From NCBI GenBank assembly GCA_963855995.1, contig OY979723.1, forward strand, positions 12,538,713 to 12,602,712: a stretch of DNA of 64,000 nucleotides, read 5' to 3'. Numbering within the stretch: the first letter of the stretch is position 1; each line of letters begins with the position of its first letter. Under the pieces are notes generated by a model. It did no database searches. It was not told the DNA's origin and worked only from the letters and a program-made list of their open reading frames with translations. Both the position numbers and the translations under genes were made by a program. This DNA is from Muricea muricata (taxonomy: Eukaryota > Cnidaria > Anthozoa > Malacalcyonacea > Plexauridae). Of this stretch, positions 44,342 through 57,231 are shown piece after piece.

Positions 44342-45180
44342 ACAATTATTGTAATTAGTGACATCTAGTGATCATAATGTCTTCTCAAAGATCATGTAAA
44401 ACAATTTAATGGTAATTTCTAGGTATTTGGTGCTGCAACGCTGGAGAATTGTGTAAAGAGCCTAAAACCACACAATCTCCAGAGTTTAGAGGGGGCATTG
44501 GCCCAACAAACACCAACACCAAGTCAAGATAATAATGGTCTTTTTCAGCTACCACCATTATGCATTCATGGCATTCCAACCCCTGTTGACAGAATGACCC
44601 AAGCGCAACTACGAGCTTTTATACCCCTGATGTTAAAGTATTCCACAGGTCAGGGAAAGCCCAAGTGGGGGTGCGAGTCGACCAAACCTCCCTGGTGGCC
44701 TGAACACATTCCATGGCAGAATATCCGAAGGGATACTCGCACGGAAAAACAAAAGGCCAAGTTGTCATGGATGAATGCTCTGAGAACGATCGTAAGGAAT
44801 TGCTATGTATATCATGGACGCTCAGACATGTTGCCTGATTGCCAGGATGGGGGCAAGGTTGGTTATTGTTGCTGTTGAGGTCATTACCTACACTACCCGG
44901 GGTGAAGGTTGGTTAATGTTGCTGTTGAGGTCATTGCATACACTACCTGATTTTGACATATGTTGAAAAGCTTAACGATATGCGTGTGTAAAACGAAGTG
45001 ATCTTTTAGCTTTAGCTATCATTTAACATATTTTATAAAAGTTGGTTGATATTTTGGAAGCATTACTTGTTCAAACTTACAAGGTCCTCTCAGTCCAAGT
45101 TGCCTTTTTTCTCACATTAGCACAGAAAAATTGATTTTATGTCCAATAAATATAGAATGTACTAATGTTTTGAAAGCTTC
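44342..45180 (+). pseudogene. Tandem copy of the last NRF1 exon, internally deleted
   Basis: From the intron end and its TTTCTAG acceptor (exon start 44423) to the poly(A) signal, this copies the last NRF1 exon. It keeps an open frame of 151 codons to a stop at 44876-44878, covering the second half of the DNA-binding domain. The activation domain is deleted: the LPDCQDGGK segment runs straight into remnants of the VEVVTYTT end, themselves doubled. Several conserved residues have changed (GRGKPGWGRES to GQGKPKWGCES). With the acceptor and poly(A) signal intact, it could act as an alternative last exon giving an NRF1 without an activation domain; otherwise it is a pseudo-exon. Confidence 0.85.
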
Positions 45181-46696
45181 TAGATGCCCAAAGTGGCTGA
45201 AAAGGAACAATTATAACCCCATGATCCTCATTCCATAATTTCCATTCTGCACAATTATTCTAATCAGTGACGTCATAAATTGGATAATTTATTCTTTTCA
45301 CAGATGGTACACTAATCAGATATTTTTAGCGAGGTGATAGCTCGTATAACTAAAGAAATTTCAGATAAAACTCTCTAATTTTTTCCGAAATCTAAAGAGA
45401 ATATTAGAGCAAATCAAATCTTTTAGCCGTCGAAATTAATACACCCCTTCCAGCTTTCCAGTGAAACTTCATACACCGTTCATAAAGTGGAAACACCCAG
45501 AAGAAGCTTTTCAAAAAGGAACGCATAATTTGTTCATATAGAAAAGATATGTTTTATTTATGAGATTTTAAATCACGCTGTTGCCTTGGCATTGTTGTGG
45601 ATGATCATTTAATCTTTGTTGGGTAAACGTACTGCACAAAGACATGTTAATATGAATTTAACTGTACGTTCTGTTAGAAGGAAATGTGTTTGAAAAACTA
45701 AGTGCGGAATTGAACTCGAATTTTGTGCGCTGGAATGCAGCAGAATTTATGTCAACATTACTATGGTTAGTATTTTTTTTAGTTTTGTTTAGAATATAGT
45801 AGGTATAACCTATGCGTAACAATCGCTTGGTAGTGTACCTTAGATTTATTTTTATGCAAACCAGAATTTACAAGATATAGTCATCCACCGTATTAATTCT
45901 GCAATTTTTTTGGTTGAAATACACGACTATGAGTCATTTCTCATTTTACTCGGAGGGCCCAGCGACCAGAGTTGGGCTAGCCAGGTTAATAACTGGGTTG
46001 ATTTGTATAGTGAAACTCTCCCTCAAGGGATGTTTTGCCTTTTTAAATTTACTATAGACAAACTTTGGTATATACAGAAAAAATGGTTAGCTTGGTATAA
46101 CCTGGTTAACTGGGCTAGGCTGTGACATATTAACCCCTGAGTGTGTATACCACACCAGGCAGACAGAAAAACCATCCAGCCAAATCTACAACATTTGGAG
46201 TACCGGTACCAGCCCAATCCTTAAGGGCTGGTACAGGTACCCCATGGGAGGGTATTAGCCAGCCAGACCACATTTTGAGGTCCTCCTGCCTGAGAAATGT
46301 GCTGGGAAATGGCCTTGCAATAACCCTGCTAAAGGCTCTTTGCCAGATATATTTTTACACTACTGTTGGGGTAGTGGTCAGTCTCGCTCAAAACCAGTTA
46401 CTGGGTTTCTACTCAATAACAGAGTATCAAAAAATATGATGTAATTTTATGAACTGGTAAACTTTTTAATTGTTTCAAATTGCTGGCAGAAATATCTGCA
46501 GGAAAAAATTACTGAATGCAGTTTGGCTAGGGACTGCAACATCCCTGCACGTTTTGAGACATTCATTGGGTAATTTAACAGAAAATATGTATGGTAAAAC
46601 CTGTCCAGTACCCCCCCCCCCCCTCTCTGAAGTAGTGGCCTTGGGGGCACCAGTACCAATGCTCTATCACTGGAGGTACATCTAGGGGATCTAAAA
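45181..46696. other. Intergenic, no gene seen
   Basis: AT-rich with a C13 run at 46611-46623. Inverted fragments (GGGCTAGCCAGGTTAATAAC at about 45971 and CCTGGTTAACTGGGCTAGGC at about 46103) suggest an old repeat. The missing 5' exon of SMKR1 may be here but I could not place it. Confidence 0.4.
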
Positions 46697-46955
46697 AAAT
46701 GTACTGGCACTAGTTGTAAAGTAGAAATCCATTTCTCGAGCCAAACTAGCAAATTTCTCACTAAGTATAGTTTAATTCGGTTCCAAATTTCTGGTGGACT
46801 TATAATTTTCTTTACTGGACATGATTACAAAGTTTCAACAAGTTTCATAAAGGAAAATAAAAGATATAAGTGATTAAAAACAGCAAAATGGAATTTTATT
46901 CAATAGCTTGTTCCAGGCCTTTTACTCACGGTCAGAACAGCTGGATGTTCTGCTC
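46697..46955 (+). repeat. Dispersed ~265 bp repeat, copy 2
   Basis: Direct-orientation partner of the segment at 39566-39830. Confidence 0.65.
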
Positions 46956-47022
46956 AAATGATAACTTGACACTCTGTGCGGTGTGATAATTTGGGATAAT
47001 TTTAAAATGTGTTTCCCATCAG

Positions 47023-47307
47023 CCTGACACAAAGAAAACTGCACACTCTGCTAAAACCTCATCCAAACCTCGAGGAAGAAGCAAGAGTCCGTCGAAGAAA
47101 AAGTCCAAGAAAAAGGGGAGAGCTAAGTCGCGTTCAGCTTCTCCGACGAAAAGCAACGTTGATCTTATGAGCAAGCCCGCGATGGAAAATGCCTATTATA
47201 TATCCCACAATGCACCTCAGTTTCTGGAGTTACGGGGCTTCTCGTGGGAGGGGTCTGGTCCCAAATCCAAAAAGAAAGGCAAGAAAAAGGGAAAAAAGAA
47301 AAAGTAA
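47023..47307 (+). CDS. SMKR1: Small lysine-rich protein 1, last exon (partial)
   Basis: After a CCCATCAG acceptor, 94 codons run to TAA. The sequence is Lys/Arg/Ser-rich (SPSKKKSKKKGRAKSRS), then VDLMSKPAMENAYYISHNAPQ and FLELRGFSWEG, then a KKKGKKKGKKKK end. This matches the vertebrate SMKR1 order (VDILSPAAM..YYIAHN, LRGFHWPG, basic end). Function is poorly known. The start codon lies in an upstream exon that I could not find, so the CDS is partial. It follows NRF1 on the same strand. Confidence 0.85.
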   Translation, partial: PDTKKTAHSAKTSSKPRGRSKSPSKKKSKKKGRAKSRSASPTKSNVDLMSKPAMENAYYISHNAPQFLELRGFSWEGSGPKSKKKGKKKGKKKK

Positions 47308-49632
47308 AATTGATGCCGGATGAGAATTTCTCCTTAGTGGTAACTCTGCATTAAGTTATAATGACCTGTTTGGTTGTTGATAGTGTTTGATATTTGCAGC
47401 AGAAATCTCATGCATAGCTGAGCTGTTGACAATTTCTCTGGTAGATATTTTAAAACATGTATAACACAAAACAATCGATGGTTTAAAAGCCTTGAAAGAT
47501 GTGACCTTTGTGATCACAAATTGAACTATATTTTATAAAAGCGAGTGAAGAATGTTTTTTAAAAGTTAGTGAAAATTATATTAGATATTTTTTGATAGAC
47601 GTGTTGAAGTGTTTATACGAGAGACTAGTTTTGAATTTGTATATATTTTAGTGTACAGTGTGTATGACTTTGAAGTTTTTAAATATATTTTGATGTCTTT
47701 TACGACCTCAATCATCAGACTGGGAATTTGTTATTTGCAAGCAGACCATTTTACTTAGTTTAGTTTTTATTTAATTCAGTTTTTATAGTTGTTTTTTTTT
47801 CGCAGTTATATATACTCGAAATACGCTCGTTTATAATAATCCATTTTTGCGGTGGTGAAAATATGATTAAATACATCACAGTACAAGTTAGAATCAAACT
47901 TTCCCGACAGCGTTTTTAGCCACAGCATTTGCACCTAAAGCATTTTTAACATCGAAACTCCAGCATAAAACAATCCTTTGTTATTACCATCTACTATATA
48001 TATTGTATCTTTTCCTGAAGAATTTTGACTCAGAATTATTGGCGCCTTTTTAATGACTATGATGATGAGAATCAATTTGGAGACATTAGCGATTTTCATT
48101 TCTTAGTTAAATCCAATATATGATAAATCGATAGATCTGGAATAAAACTGTTAAAAATTCATAGCGAATTTCACCTGCAAACAACGTTCATCATTCGCGC
48201 TGAATAAATTGCCGCACGTTAACACATCTGCATAAAAATCGAAAATCATTCGCCAGAATTTCTTTGGCTGCACACAGTATTCGAATTAGACAAAGCTGGT
48301 GCGCTGTTAAAACCTTGACATTGCTTGTTCGTTAAACGAAAAGTAGTTAAATTTAAAACTAATGAATGTTGATTTGTTTTGCGTCGATGAAAAGGCGAGG
48401 AGTTATCTAATATATTGAGTGGCAAAATCGTTTTGTGGTCGCCAGCAATTTGACCCACGGAGTCGAAGCTGCATCAATTATAGCAAAAAAGTCTCAATTT
48501 CACTTCGGATTGGCTTAAAGCTGTAAGTCTGCGAAGCCCCTTGGGTATCTTCGTGTGTTTTTTATTTGACTTATATTTTATGTGACTTTTATAAAATCAC
48601 TGTAAAAATTTATTGACAAGCATTTTTTTGCTCATCATTTATTTAGATAGACCGTCTAGCAAATTTAGATGTGTTTTTACGGAAAGCCGATGTAAAATTA
48701 TTTGTAAAGCCACATCGGGTCAAGTCGCCGGGAAGAAAACTACTTTAAAAGGTATAGTCCTCGACTTTGTTATAAATTGTTCATGTAAATTAGTTTGAAT
48801 TTAGTTTGTTTGTATAGGTAATATTAGGCTTACATTGAACTGTGTTTGCAGATGTCTCAAAGAAACTAGGTTTGGAGTTTTGAATGCATGAGGCTTTCCT
48901 GGTGCGACAGTAATCAGTATGACTGAGCCTTCCTGTGGATTTCATTATGAATTAAAGAGTTATATAAAATGATCTATGCCAAAACAATCGCGCTTATAGC
49001 TTCGCGGGGTGTTTGACTACAAAAAATATCAAATATTTCAGTTTAGTTGTATATAATAGCGCGTCGTGTTGTATTTTTGGAGTAAAAGAAGTCATCGCCT
49101 TGTGGATTGTAATATTTTTATACAAAGCCTAAGGAAAATTTGAAATAATGTTTTCTAATTGGACTTTAAAAATGTAAAAGTTTATTTGCTAGAGTGTTGT
49201 GCCATTGGCTTATGTAGATTTTTCGGTTTTCGAGGAAAACTGTTTTCATTCTTGCAAGCTGCCTGAGTGTAGTTGCCAAAACTAAATAAATATCCATGCA
49301 TGCATATGAGACACCGACAAATTGAAAGAAGCGTTCTGGAGTGTAAATAGCAGCGAAAAAATTCGCGTTAAAATTTGAAAGCAGTTCAAAGTTGACGAAA
49401 GGAATCGACGATATTTAGCGGTCATGCGCGAGTGGGAGTTGAAAGCTTTTATCAAATATCTCGCAAACTTATTTTCTCAGAGCTTATCTGCCTTGTAAAC
49501 CAAAGGCCTGTGGTCACATCAATTTGAAGGATTTGATGAATCCACAGCTGTAAAATTTTGGTAAAGAAATAGGTGCTTGGGCATGCTGCAAAGGATTTTT
49601 TCCCTTGTTTTCTAGAAACCTATTGCCAAGTA
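47308..49632. other. Intergenic; 3' UTR of SMKR1 and 5' region of the FAM234 gene
   Basis: No coding exon is recognised. A TTGTTTTCTAG acceptor at about 49605-49615 suggests that the FAM234-like start codon at 49633 lies in a second exon behind a non-coding first one. Confidence 0.45.
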
Positions 49633-52600
49633 ATGAATATATTTGCACCCCGCGGCTACACTGCTGTGCCGCAGGATGCAGCAGCATCGCAAGACGAGGA
49701 CGAGGCAGTCGAAAACACTAATGACTCATCGTCGAGCAGTTTTGAACAACGCAAGAACTGGAGCTCTTCCAGAAGCGCGGAGACCATGTCCACTCCGCGA
49801 ACCTCGCGAGAAAGTGAAGAAGGCGGCGGAGAGACGAAAGAACGCCGTGTCAAGCGCAACGTTCGATTCGAGACTCGTAGTTTGGAGGATAAACCCGAGC
49901 CTATGTCAAGCGCTCGTCGACTTTGCTTTGTGGTGTCCTTGATGATCTGCACGCTTACCATCTTCGTGTTTGCCTTCACAGTTCCTTGTAAAGGTCCCTC
50001 TTGTAATGTTGCCAACATGATTACGACAGTCACGAGTAATTTAGAGAAATACCACCGAAATTGGTCCATGTCGTTCACCGGTTATTCCACCGGAATTGTG
50101 TCCCATTTATCTTCGACCAAGTCTAGAGAAGTTGTGCTCAGTTATGGCGGTAAAATAGCGCATGGGAAAGATTCCGGGCGAAAACACGAGGAATCAAACA
50201 AGAGGAATGCGGTAGAAAACAAACGGAATACAAAAGAATCTGGCTTAATTTCGTTAAGCGAAGACGATGGCAAATTACTGTGGACGTACAACACTTCAGA
50301 TGTTATAAAACTTATCGAATGTCGAACGGATGGAAATGGTTTTGAGACCTGCTTGATTCAAAGTTCTCACGGGAGACTACAGTTGATAAATCCACATCGC
50401 AATCAAATCATTTGGTCTACCCGCATCTTAATTGGATCTTTATTACCAAGTATAATTATTGGCATCAGTGATTGTGATGGCGATGACGGCAGAGATATAC
50501 TACTTAGCTATGATCGATTCAACACCACGTGTGTGCCGCCGACCAATAAGACGACTTGCACACATCCTGGAATTGTTCAGCTTATCTCCGGTCGTACAGG
50601 GTATCCATTAGGAACCAGATTAAATATCCCTCAAAGCCATTTAATAAAGCGCGTATCTGTGCACTCTACAAGACAAGCTGAAAACCTTATATTTGTACTG
50701 ACCGTCGGCAATAAAGGCCATCTCAAAGTCATCTCGATTCAAGACTTATATAATAAGATTTTAGAAGCTCCAGTAGGTGAATCTCCGTATTTATTTAAGA
50801 ATTCAACTGTAAGTGTTTCAGAGATCGTGTCGACGGATCATGAACCCGTTGTTAAAGATTTGAATAAGGATTTTGTTGAAGACATCATCTTGGTAACTTT
50901 AGCAGGAAACAAACACTCACTTACGGCCGTGGACGGAGGAAAATTGAAGAAGATGTGGAGGATTGCGTTTGGTTTCAGAAAAATGTTAAGGTAGGTCGTT
51001 TTGACGCTGCTGGGCTCTTTGTTAGTTTGCCATATGCAGTAATGATTGAGCCAGTCATAATCTAGGACAGTGTTTGTCAGTTTGGGGGTGGCCATTACTT
51101 ATAAGGGGGGGGGGGGGGTTAATTGGAAAAAATAGTGATTCCTAAAGATGTATTTTTGGACCTCCTTCCTGGATTAAAACCTTTTGACCCTTTCCCACGC
51201 GGTTTGTCCTTCCCTCTCCCCACAAATGAAGCGCACTCCCATATAGTAACGATAACATGTTTCTTGATTGCTTTTATGCTGATTTTATTGAATTTTGTCG
51301 TTGTTGTATGTTGTTTTTGTTTTGTTGTTTTTGTTTTGTTGTTCTAAGTGTCGTTTCTTTACTTTCTATATTTCATTATCTAACTAGTCAGCCTGTGGTT
51401 GGACACTTCAATGATGACGAAGTCCCAGATATCTTGGTCATCCTGGAGGATCCAGTGTTATCCTTACTGAACCAGTCGCTCGTGCAAATACTGGATGGTC
51501 AAAATGGAAAAATCATATGGAGTAGAAAGCTGCGCTTGGCTAAAAACACCTCGCCGTTGTCTGCCAATATAGGCTACAAAAATGACGTGTTTCTCTTTTG
51601 GATTGAGAAAGAGACTGGGGTAGCCTATCACAAGACGTTTCTATCCAAAGCTCCGAAACACAGTCAAGTCCATCGAAAAAGAACTGCAAAAGAAGGAAAC
51701 CTGGAAGAAGAAACACTAACCAAATCTGCTTCGGTTCATGGCGAAAACGTTAGCGAGGATTTTACTGAACAAGAAAGACCGAGGCGTGATCGTTCGCCGC
51801 GTAGTGCCGAATCCCGCGAGAAAGAAGCGTCATCGGTAAGTGACGTGGAAGACGAATTGGATTCCCTCGTTGACGAGATTTTTGTAAAGGACTTTGCAAA
51901 ATCGCCTGCGACAGCTTTGCAAAAAAAATCGACCGTCAAAGCTCGCTCGAAACGAAAGAGGATTGAAAACACACACAAAATTCTCAAAGATATCTTAAAA
52001 CGAGTCAACGAACCATTAACAGTGACGGGGAAAGAAAGTCGTCTTCACGGTGGAAAACCAAAAACAACAGTAAGTAGCAGGTTAAGCACGCAGCGACCTG
52101 TGATCCATGACCTTCGCGCGTTTCATAGCAAACCTAACTCAAGAACACGACCTAAGCAAGTGAAGACAAACAGCCATAACGGTAGAAATAATGATAAAAA
52201 ACCTACTAGTCCAACTTTGGCCGCACACTCTTCTTCACTTTATACCGCACAGCTTTCTCACAGTAGGACAACCAGAGAAGTAAAAGACAAACTAGCAGTT
52301 GGGAAAATGATCAAAAACAACGCTGGCATTGAACATACTGTTGTCAAAAAGCTAGATTTTCTAATGAATAACAACCCTCGTACTACAGCAACAAGTAAAA
52401 TAAACATAGGACGCCTTTTAAACGACAATTTTGATCGTGAAATTGTAAATAAACAACAGACAGTTGTCACCACCAATAAACCCAGCACCATGTTGTCACA
52501 GATGAAGAGAGTTGAACAACTTGTTGATAGTTCAGGCCGTGGAAGTGCTCGTGGAAACAACAGAACAGTCGCCCCAGTAACTGGTAATCATCATCTACAT

Positions 52601-54845
52601 GATGTAGGACAGAGTCCAACCAGCGCCTTACTAACTGAACAATCTTTGAAAGTGCCAAATGCAATTCATGATATGGAAAAGAAACAGAATCCAGCCATGG
52701 TACACAGAGAAGTCACAACTAATAGCGACAATAGCGATGGGAACAACAGAAAACAGAGTCCAAAGATTACTCTTAAATTTCATGGAAATATTCATAGTAA
52801 GCCAGCCACAAAAAAATTAAAGCTTGAAAAAAATATAATGCGAACTCTTGTTGAGAAAACAGCTAGTCGAGGCTCGAATGACCATTCCAGGCAAAATCCA
52901 ACGGTCAGTTTACCCACCATGCCTCACAAGTCATCACAGGGTGATGTAAGAATGATCAGAAATAAAACCATAAGAAAAACAGTAAATGATGAAAGGGTGG
53001 AAGATGTTACTAACGATAACTCTGGCACAGAAGTCAGTAACCCTGGTGGAGGAACTTCCCATACAGGGGAAAACATATCCACTATGGTACTATCACCAAC
53101 ATCTCACACACAAGGTCAACACTATAAGAAAACTGATTCTGGTAGTACTGGTCATGATAAAACAACAGAACAAAACCTCGTATCAGACGTCAACTTGTTA
53201 CCTGGTCGAGTCCAAGCTCCCGAACCGGGCTTCTCAATTTCTCACAATGACACTAAGATCGCAAACGCTACCAGATCAATTTCAAACCCATCGTTGTTAA
53301 ATAGTGACCGTCAGAAAGCTATTACTGTGAAGGAAATGACCAATACTAAAGGGGAAAACTCCGATAGCAATATAAGACAGGGTAAAGATATTATTGTATT
53401 GCGAACGAACTCTTCCATCAGTAAACACCTAACTGGAGAAAATGGCGGAAAACCAGCAGGACAGAGAGAACAACGCCAAATCGACTCCAAAAACTCTCAA
53501 GCAGCAAAACGACGACAGCAACAAAAAGGCACAACCAAAAATAAACGGCCATCTACAGTTAATGAACGCAGCCGCGCCAACAATTCCTTACTTTCTGATA
53601 GTGATGGCCAACACTCAAAGATCACAGCTGCTACGTTGTCTCAAAAAGCTCATAACCAGAGTCAAGTTGTATCAGACCTTGTACCTACAACCAGGCCAGG
53701 ACAAGCAAGCGAAATACACAATGGAGAAACTGCTACGAACAATATTTTCAATACAGTAAAACCGAATGAAACTGAGTCTTTCCAGGAAAATGGGGTAAGT
53801 TTAACATCTCAATGTCTTATTCCATTCCTATTCAATGTCTTACTTCATTCAAGGTACTACACCTCTCGAGAGCTTTCAAGGTAATCTTTCCCGCTGGTCC
53901 CAAATACCTGTTCTTCATCCCTCAATCGCATTTGATCAGGCTTTAGTAATAATCTGTCTTTCCCTTACAGCCAGTTAATGGTAAAACTCAAAAATCAAAT
54001 ACATCAGAGACCGTCCATAATCAGGAACGAAAACTGAGCGATATCCACCATACTACGTCGAGACCTCACACCACCAGTTCAAAGAAGAAACATGACTTCG
54101 GATGCCTTCAAGGATTTGATCTTGCTCTCATTGCCATATTTCCTGACAGTCCAAGAAACTCATTTACTGTGATATCACAAGAAAACAGCATAACAAAAAC
54201 GAAAGGTAAGTGGAATAGTAAAGAACAGTACCAGCCCCTTTCCAAGGCTTTGTGTATTTTGGAATCGATTTTAACTGTGGTTTAACAAAATTGTTTGAAG
54301 CAACACGATCTGTTGAATGACTCGAAGCCGAGAGTTGTATGCCTCATACAACACGGACGCAGGTATTGTAAATGGCTTGTTAAACTATCCAATTTAATAG
54401 GTTTATTTACAAAGTAATTTTTAGAATACATTTTACATAAGAGGAGAAAATCAAAGTTAAAGTTTATACAAATCTGGAGAAACCTGTATCACATACACAG
54501 ACGTGCTCGTGATTTTGTTTTCCTCATGAATTGTTAATGATTTTACAAATAATTAAGTGGGATATGTTAGTATAAATTTTGGAGACAGATGCTTGCTATC
54601 TTTGGCTTCACTTTTTTACATGTGGATTAAGATCACCCGTTGCCATTTTTCTGTCAGATAAAACAGCGTTATCCCAATGTAACACCCTGTGGCCGACACT
54701 CAATTCCAGTCCTCTGGTACATGACGCGGACAGTGATGGATTCTTGGAAATTGTTTATGCTGTAAATTACGGTGAAGAAGATGTGCCGGACGCAAGGACG
54801 ATGAGAGTTAGAAAGTTCAGCATAAAAATTGATACAGAAGACTAA
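49633..54845 (+). CDS. FAM234-like: FAM234-type (ITFG3-like) membrane protein with giant insertion
   Basis: Four exons fit in phase: 49633-50990, 51388-53794, 53971-54205, 54658-54845, giving 1395 residues, against about 550-620 in human FAM234A/B. A cytoplasmic acidic/Ser-rich head precedes one membrane helix (about residues 97-119, ending FTVPC). The extracellular part has FG-GAP-like propeller blocks (SDCDGDDGRDILLSYD, SGRTGYPLG, FNDDEVPDILVILED, ILDGQNGKIIWS, NDVFLFWIEK) and closes with SPLVHDADSDGFLEIVYAV. Residues about 540-1295 are a Lys/Ser/Thr/Asn-rich disordered insertion that splits the last blades. I started at the second in-frame ATG, MNIFAPRGYTAV, which lies behind a likely acceptor. 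FAM234 function is not well established. Confidence 0.82.
51105..51118 (+). repeat. G14 homopolymer
   Basis: In intron 1 of the FAM234-like gene, followed by T-rich tracts before the acceptor. Confidence 0.9.
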
Positions 54846-55623
54846 TTGATTTGTAATCAAATGAATAACAACCTCTATCTGAGTTCTAATTAGAATGATA
54901 ATAATAAAGATTTTAAAGACCAGTTTGGTCTACAACCTTTGGAATAATTGTTGAAAAGCTGGTTAGCTTAACCATGCTTTTAATCAAAATTCAAACCAAA
55001 TTTTCTAAGAGCTTTAAAAAGCTTTAAAATTTTCTAAGATCGTTTAGTGGAATCCCGCCTAAACATGGGAAACTCGCATTAAATTTGTGTTCAAGAAGAT
55101 ATTAAATGCGTTCATTGAAGCTTCGCCGCACACGATAAAATACTACATCCAGATAAACACACAAAGTTGTGTCGTATACTCCGGATAAACAGCAAGATTA
55201 TGTCAGGACAGTAACACTGACTCATATCCAATTCCTGGATGAATATTAAAGAGTAGTATTGAATTCCCATAATACATCACACCCAATCTTCTGTTGACCG
55301 ATCTTTAAGCACTATTATGTCTACGATATTCCAGTATTTTGTTCTGAGAGGCTGGCTTTTCTATCTAGTCGAGATCAAGTTATTTGTTGTTCACAAACGT
55401 AACACAGCTGGGCGCTGAAGCGAAAAATATTCTCTCGTCTTTGTTCATGGAATCTGATCTCCTCTTTGTACTTAAATACTTAAAATATTTCCGTCTGAAA
55501 CAGGATGTTCGAAAAGTCTTTTTTCCAGAAATAGCCTTCAAGCATTAGTGTAACTTCTCGTCCATTCTCTACAGCTTTGCATCGGTCTCGTGAGTGTGAT
55601 TAGTGAAGTGCTCGAAACAAGCG
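54846..55623. other. Intergenic; promoter of receptor paralogue 1
   Basis: No gene. About 55360-55420 and 55490-55560 hold blocks shared with the upstream regions of the other receptor copies (GTCGAGATCAA...TTGTTCACAA near 58590; CGTCT(G/A)AAACAGGAT near 63785). They probably mark the duplicated promoter. Confidence 0.5.
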
Positions 55624-56628
55624 ATGATGGCGAATTGTCTTCTTCTCGCCGTTGTTTACGTTGCTATTGCTTTATTGAATAATAATAACTTCGTTCAAAG
55701 CTTTAATCAATGCAAAACACACACAGACTGCACTCGGTACGGCATCCATTTTCCTTACTGCTGTGGTGGTTCATTTGGAAGCAAAGATCGAAATTGCACT
55801 TCTAGTTCGTGTCTAAATCGCTACTGCTCAACGGACAGGGATTGTGGCGACTCTACGATGTGCTGCCGCTCTGACAGATGCGTAAATAAAGGTTGTTCTG
55901 GATGTAGACAAAGTACAGACTGCAATACCAGTTATGTTTGTTGCAAAAAGACTTCTCCGCTTAACCAAACAATCTGCGCTGTAAACTGTCTCAACAAAAC
56001 TTGTAATTTCAACGATGATTGTGCCGGTTATGGAGAGTGTTGTCGATCAGGGAAGTGTACAGATACAGGCTGTAGTGATAAATGTACATTAAATTCCGAG
56101 TGCAATCAAGGTCAATATTGTTGCAAGAGGAAGACTGGATATTATGGCTACGACAGTTGTGCCAGGAGTTGTGTTAGCGAGATTTGTAGCAGGAACGAAG
56201 ACTGTGGGTCACCAAACGAATGTTGTATATCTAACAAGTGTGTTGATCGTGGCTGTTCAGGATGTACCACAAATTCAAACTGCAGTACAGGACAATACTG
56301 TTGTAAGAAAAGACATTCGTATGAACTCAGTGAGTGCAGTGATCACTGTATTGGAAAATCTTGTAACACAAACGACGATTGTGGCGGGCCTGACGAAACT
56401 TGTCACTCAGACCGTACATGCAAAAAAGTCCCACTTCTCCCACCATGGGCAGTAGCTGTTTTGAAAGTAAGTCTAGTCGTGTTACTTTTTGCTATTGGGG
56501 TATTATTAGCTGTATTTTGGTACAGGAGAAGGAGACGGTCAACAGACACTACTCATGCGGAAACTCTGCTTCTGCACGACACTCAATTCAAAGAAACAGA
56601 AACCCAGAAACGACGATCAAACGTCTGA
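55624..56628 (+). CDS. Eight-module cysteine-rich receptor, paralogue 1 (short tail)
   Basis: Single-exon gene of 334 residues. I start at ATG 55624 (ATGATGGCG is shared by all copies). A signal peptide (LLLAVVYVAIALL) is followed by about 240 residues of eight six-cysteine modules alternating between two types. Type B is C-x5-C-...-CC-x10-14-C-x3-C (first: CKTHTDC). Type A is C-x5-C-x5-CC-x4-C-x4-C (first: CSTDRDC). The last module is shortened. The C-C-CC-C-C order is that of inhibitor-cystine-knot (knottin) folds; the fold is inferred. One membrane helix (VAVLKVSLVVLLFAIGVLLAVF) and a 40-residue basic tail without tyrosine follow. N-glycosylation sequons are present (NCT, NQT, NCS). No named family is recognised. 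Confidence 0.85.
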   Translation: MMANCLLLAVVYVAIALLNNNNFVQSFNQCKTHTDCTRYGIHFPYCCGGSFGSKDRNCTSSSCLNRYCSTDRDCGDSTMCCRSDRCVNKGCSGCRQSTDCNTSYVCCKKTSPLNQTICAVNCLNKTCNFNDDCAGYGECCRSGKCTDTGCSDKCTLNSECNQGQYCCKRKTGYYGYDSCARSCVSEICSRNEDCGSPNECCISNKCVDRGCSGCTTNSNCSTGQYCCKKRHSYELSECSDHCIGKSCNTNDDCGGPDETCHSDRTCKKVPLLPPWAVAVLKVSLVVLLFAIGVLLAVFWYRRRRRSTDTTHAETLLLHDTQFKETETQKRRSNV

Positions 56629-57231
56629 TCCATGTATAGCATGGAAAGAGATTTCCAAAGAGGCATTGTGGTTCATCAAATCTCACAATTGATTACTATA
56701 TACTCTTAAAACTCCTCAAATCATGTTTTTTTGGTTCAAAGCTAAAATCCTTTAATGTCGCCACAGCAGGGACGTCATAGATCTAATATCATATAATTAC
56801 AGGTCATTATATATTGATACTTATTAAATCAGGTCATTAAATATTAGATAAGGCAGGTCATTATTTTAAAATAACAGGCATAGAAGAGTGGATAATTGAT
56901 TCAATTAGATAATGTATGACAGCATGTGATCTACAAGTTGTTATCAAAATAAAAGAAATAGATTAATGAAAACATGAACAGGCATTGTTGAACCTACCTA
57001 TCAGAGTATAACGTTGATTAATAATAAATAATAATAATAATATTTACAATTATACAGGTTAAATACTTCTTCAGAAACTAGTTTTTCTGTTATCAACGAA
57101 GGACCTGTTTGAGTACCTAATATTAATTAAATAATTATTTCCAGCAAAAATATGTACAAAGGTTAAAATAACTTATTATTAAATAAAATATCAAGAAAAT
57201 TTTAAAAGTGGAATTGTCAACTAATCAAATG

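Noticed and set aside
51257..51387. N-terminal extension of the second FAM234 exon
   Set aside because: Intronic T-rich sequence; the AG at 51386-51387 restores the phase and the family alignment.
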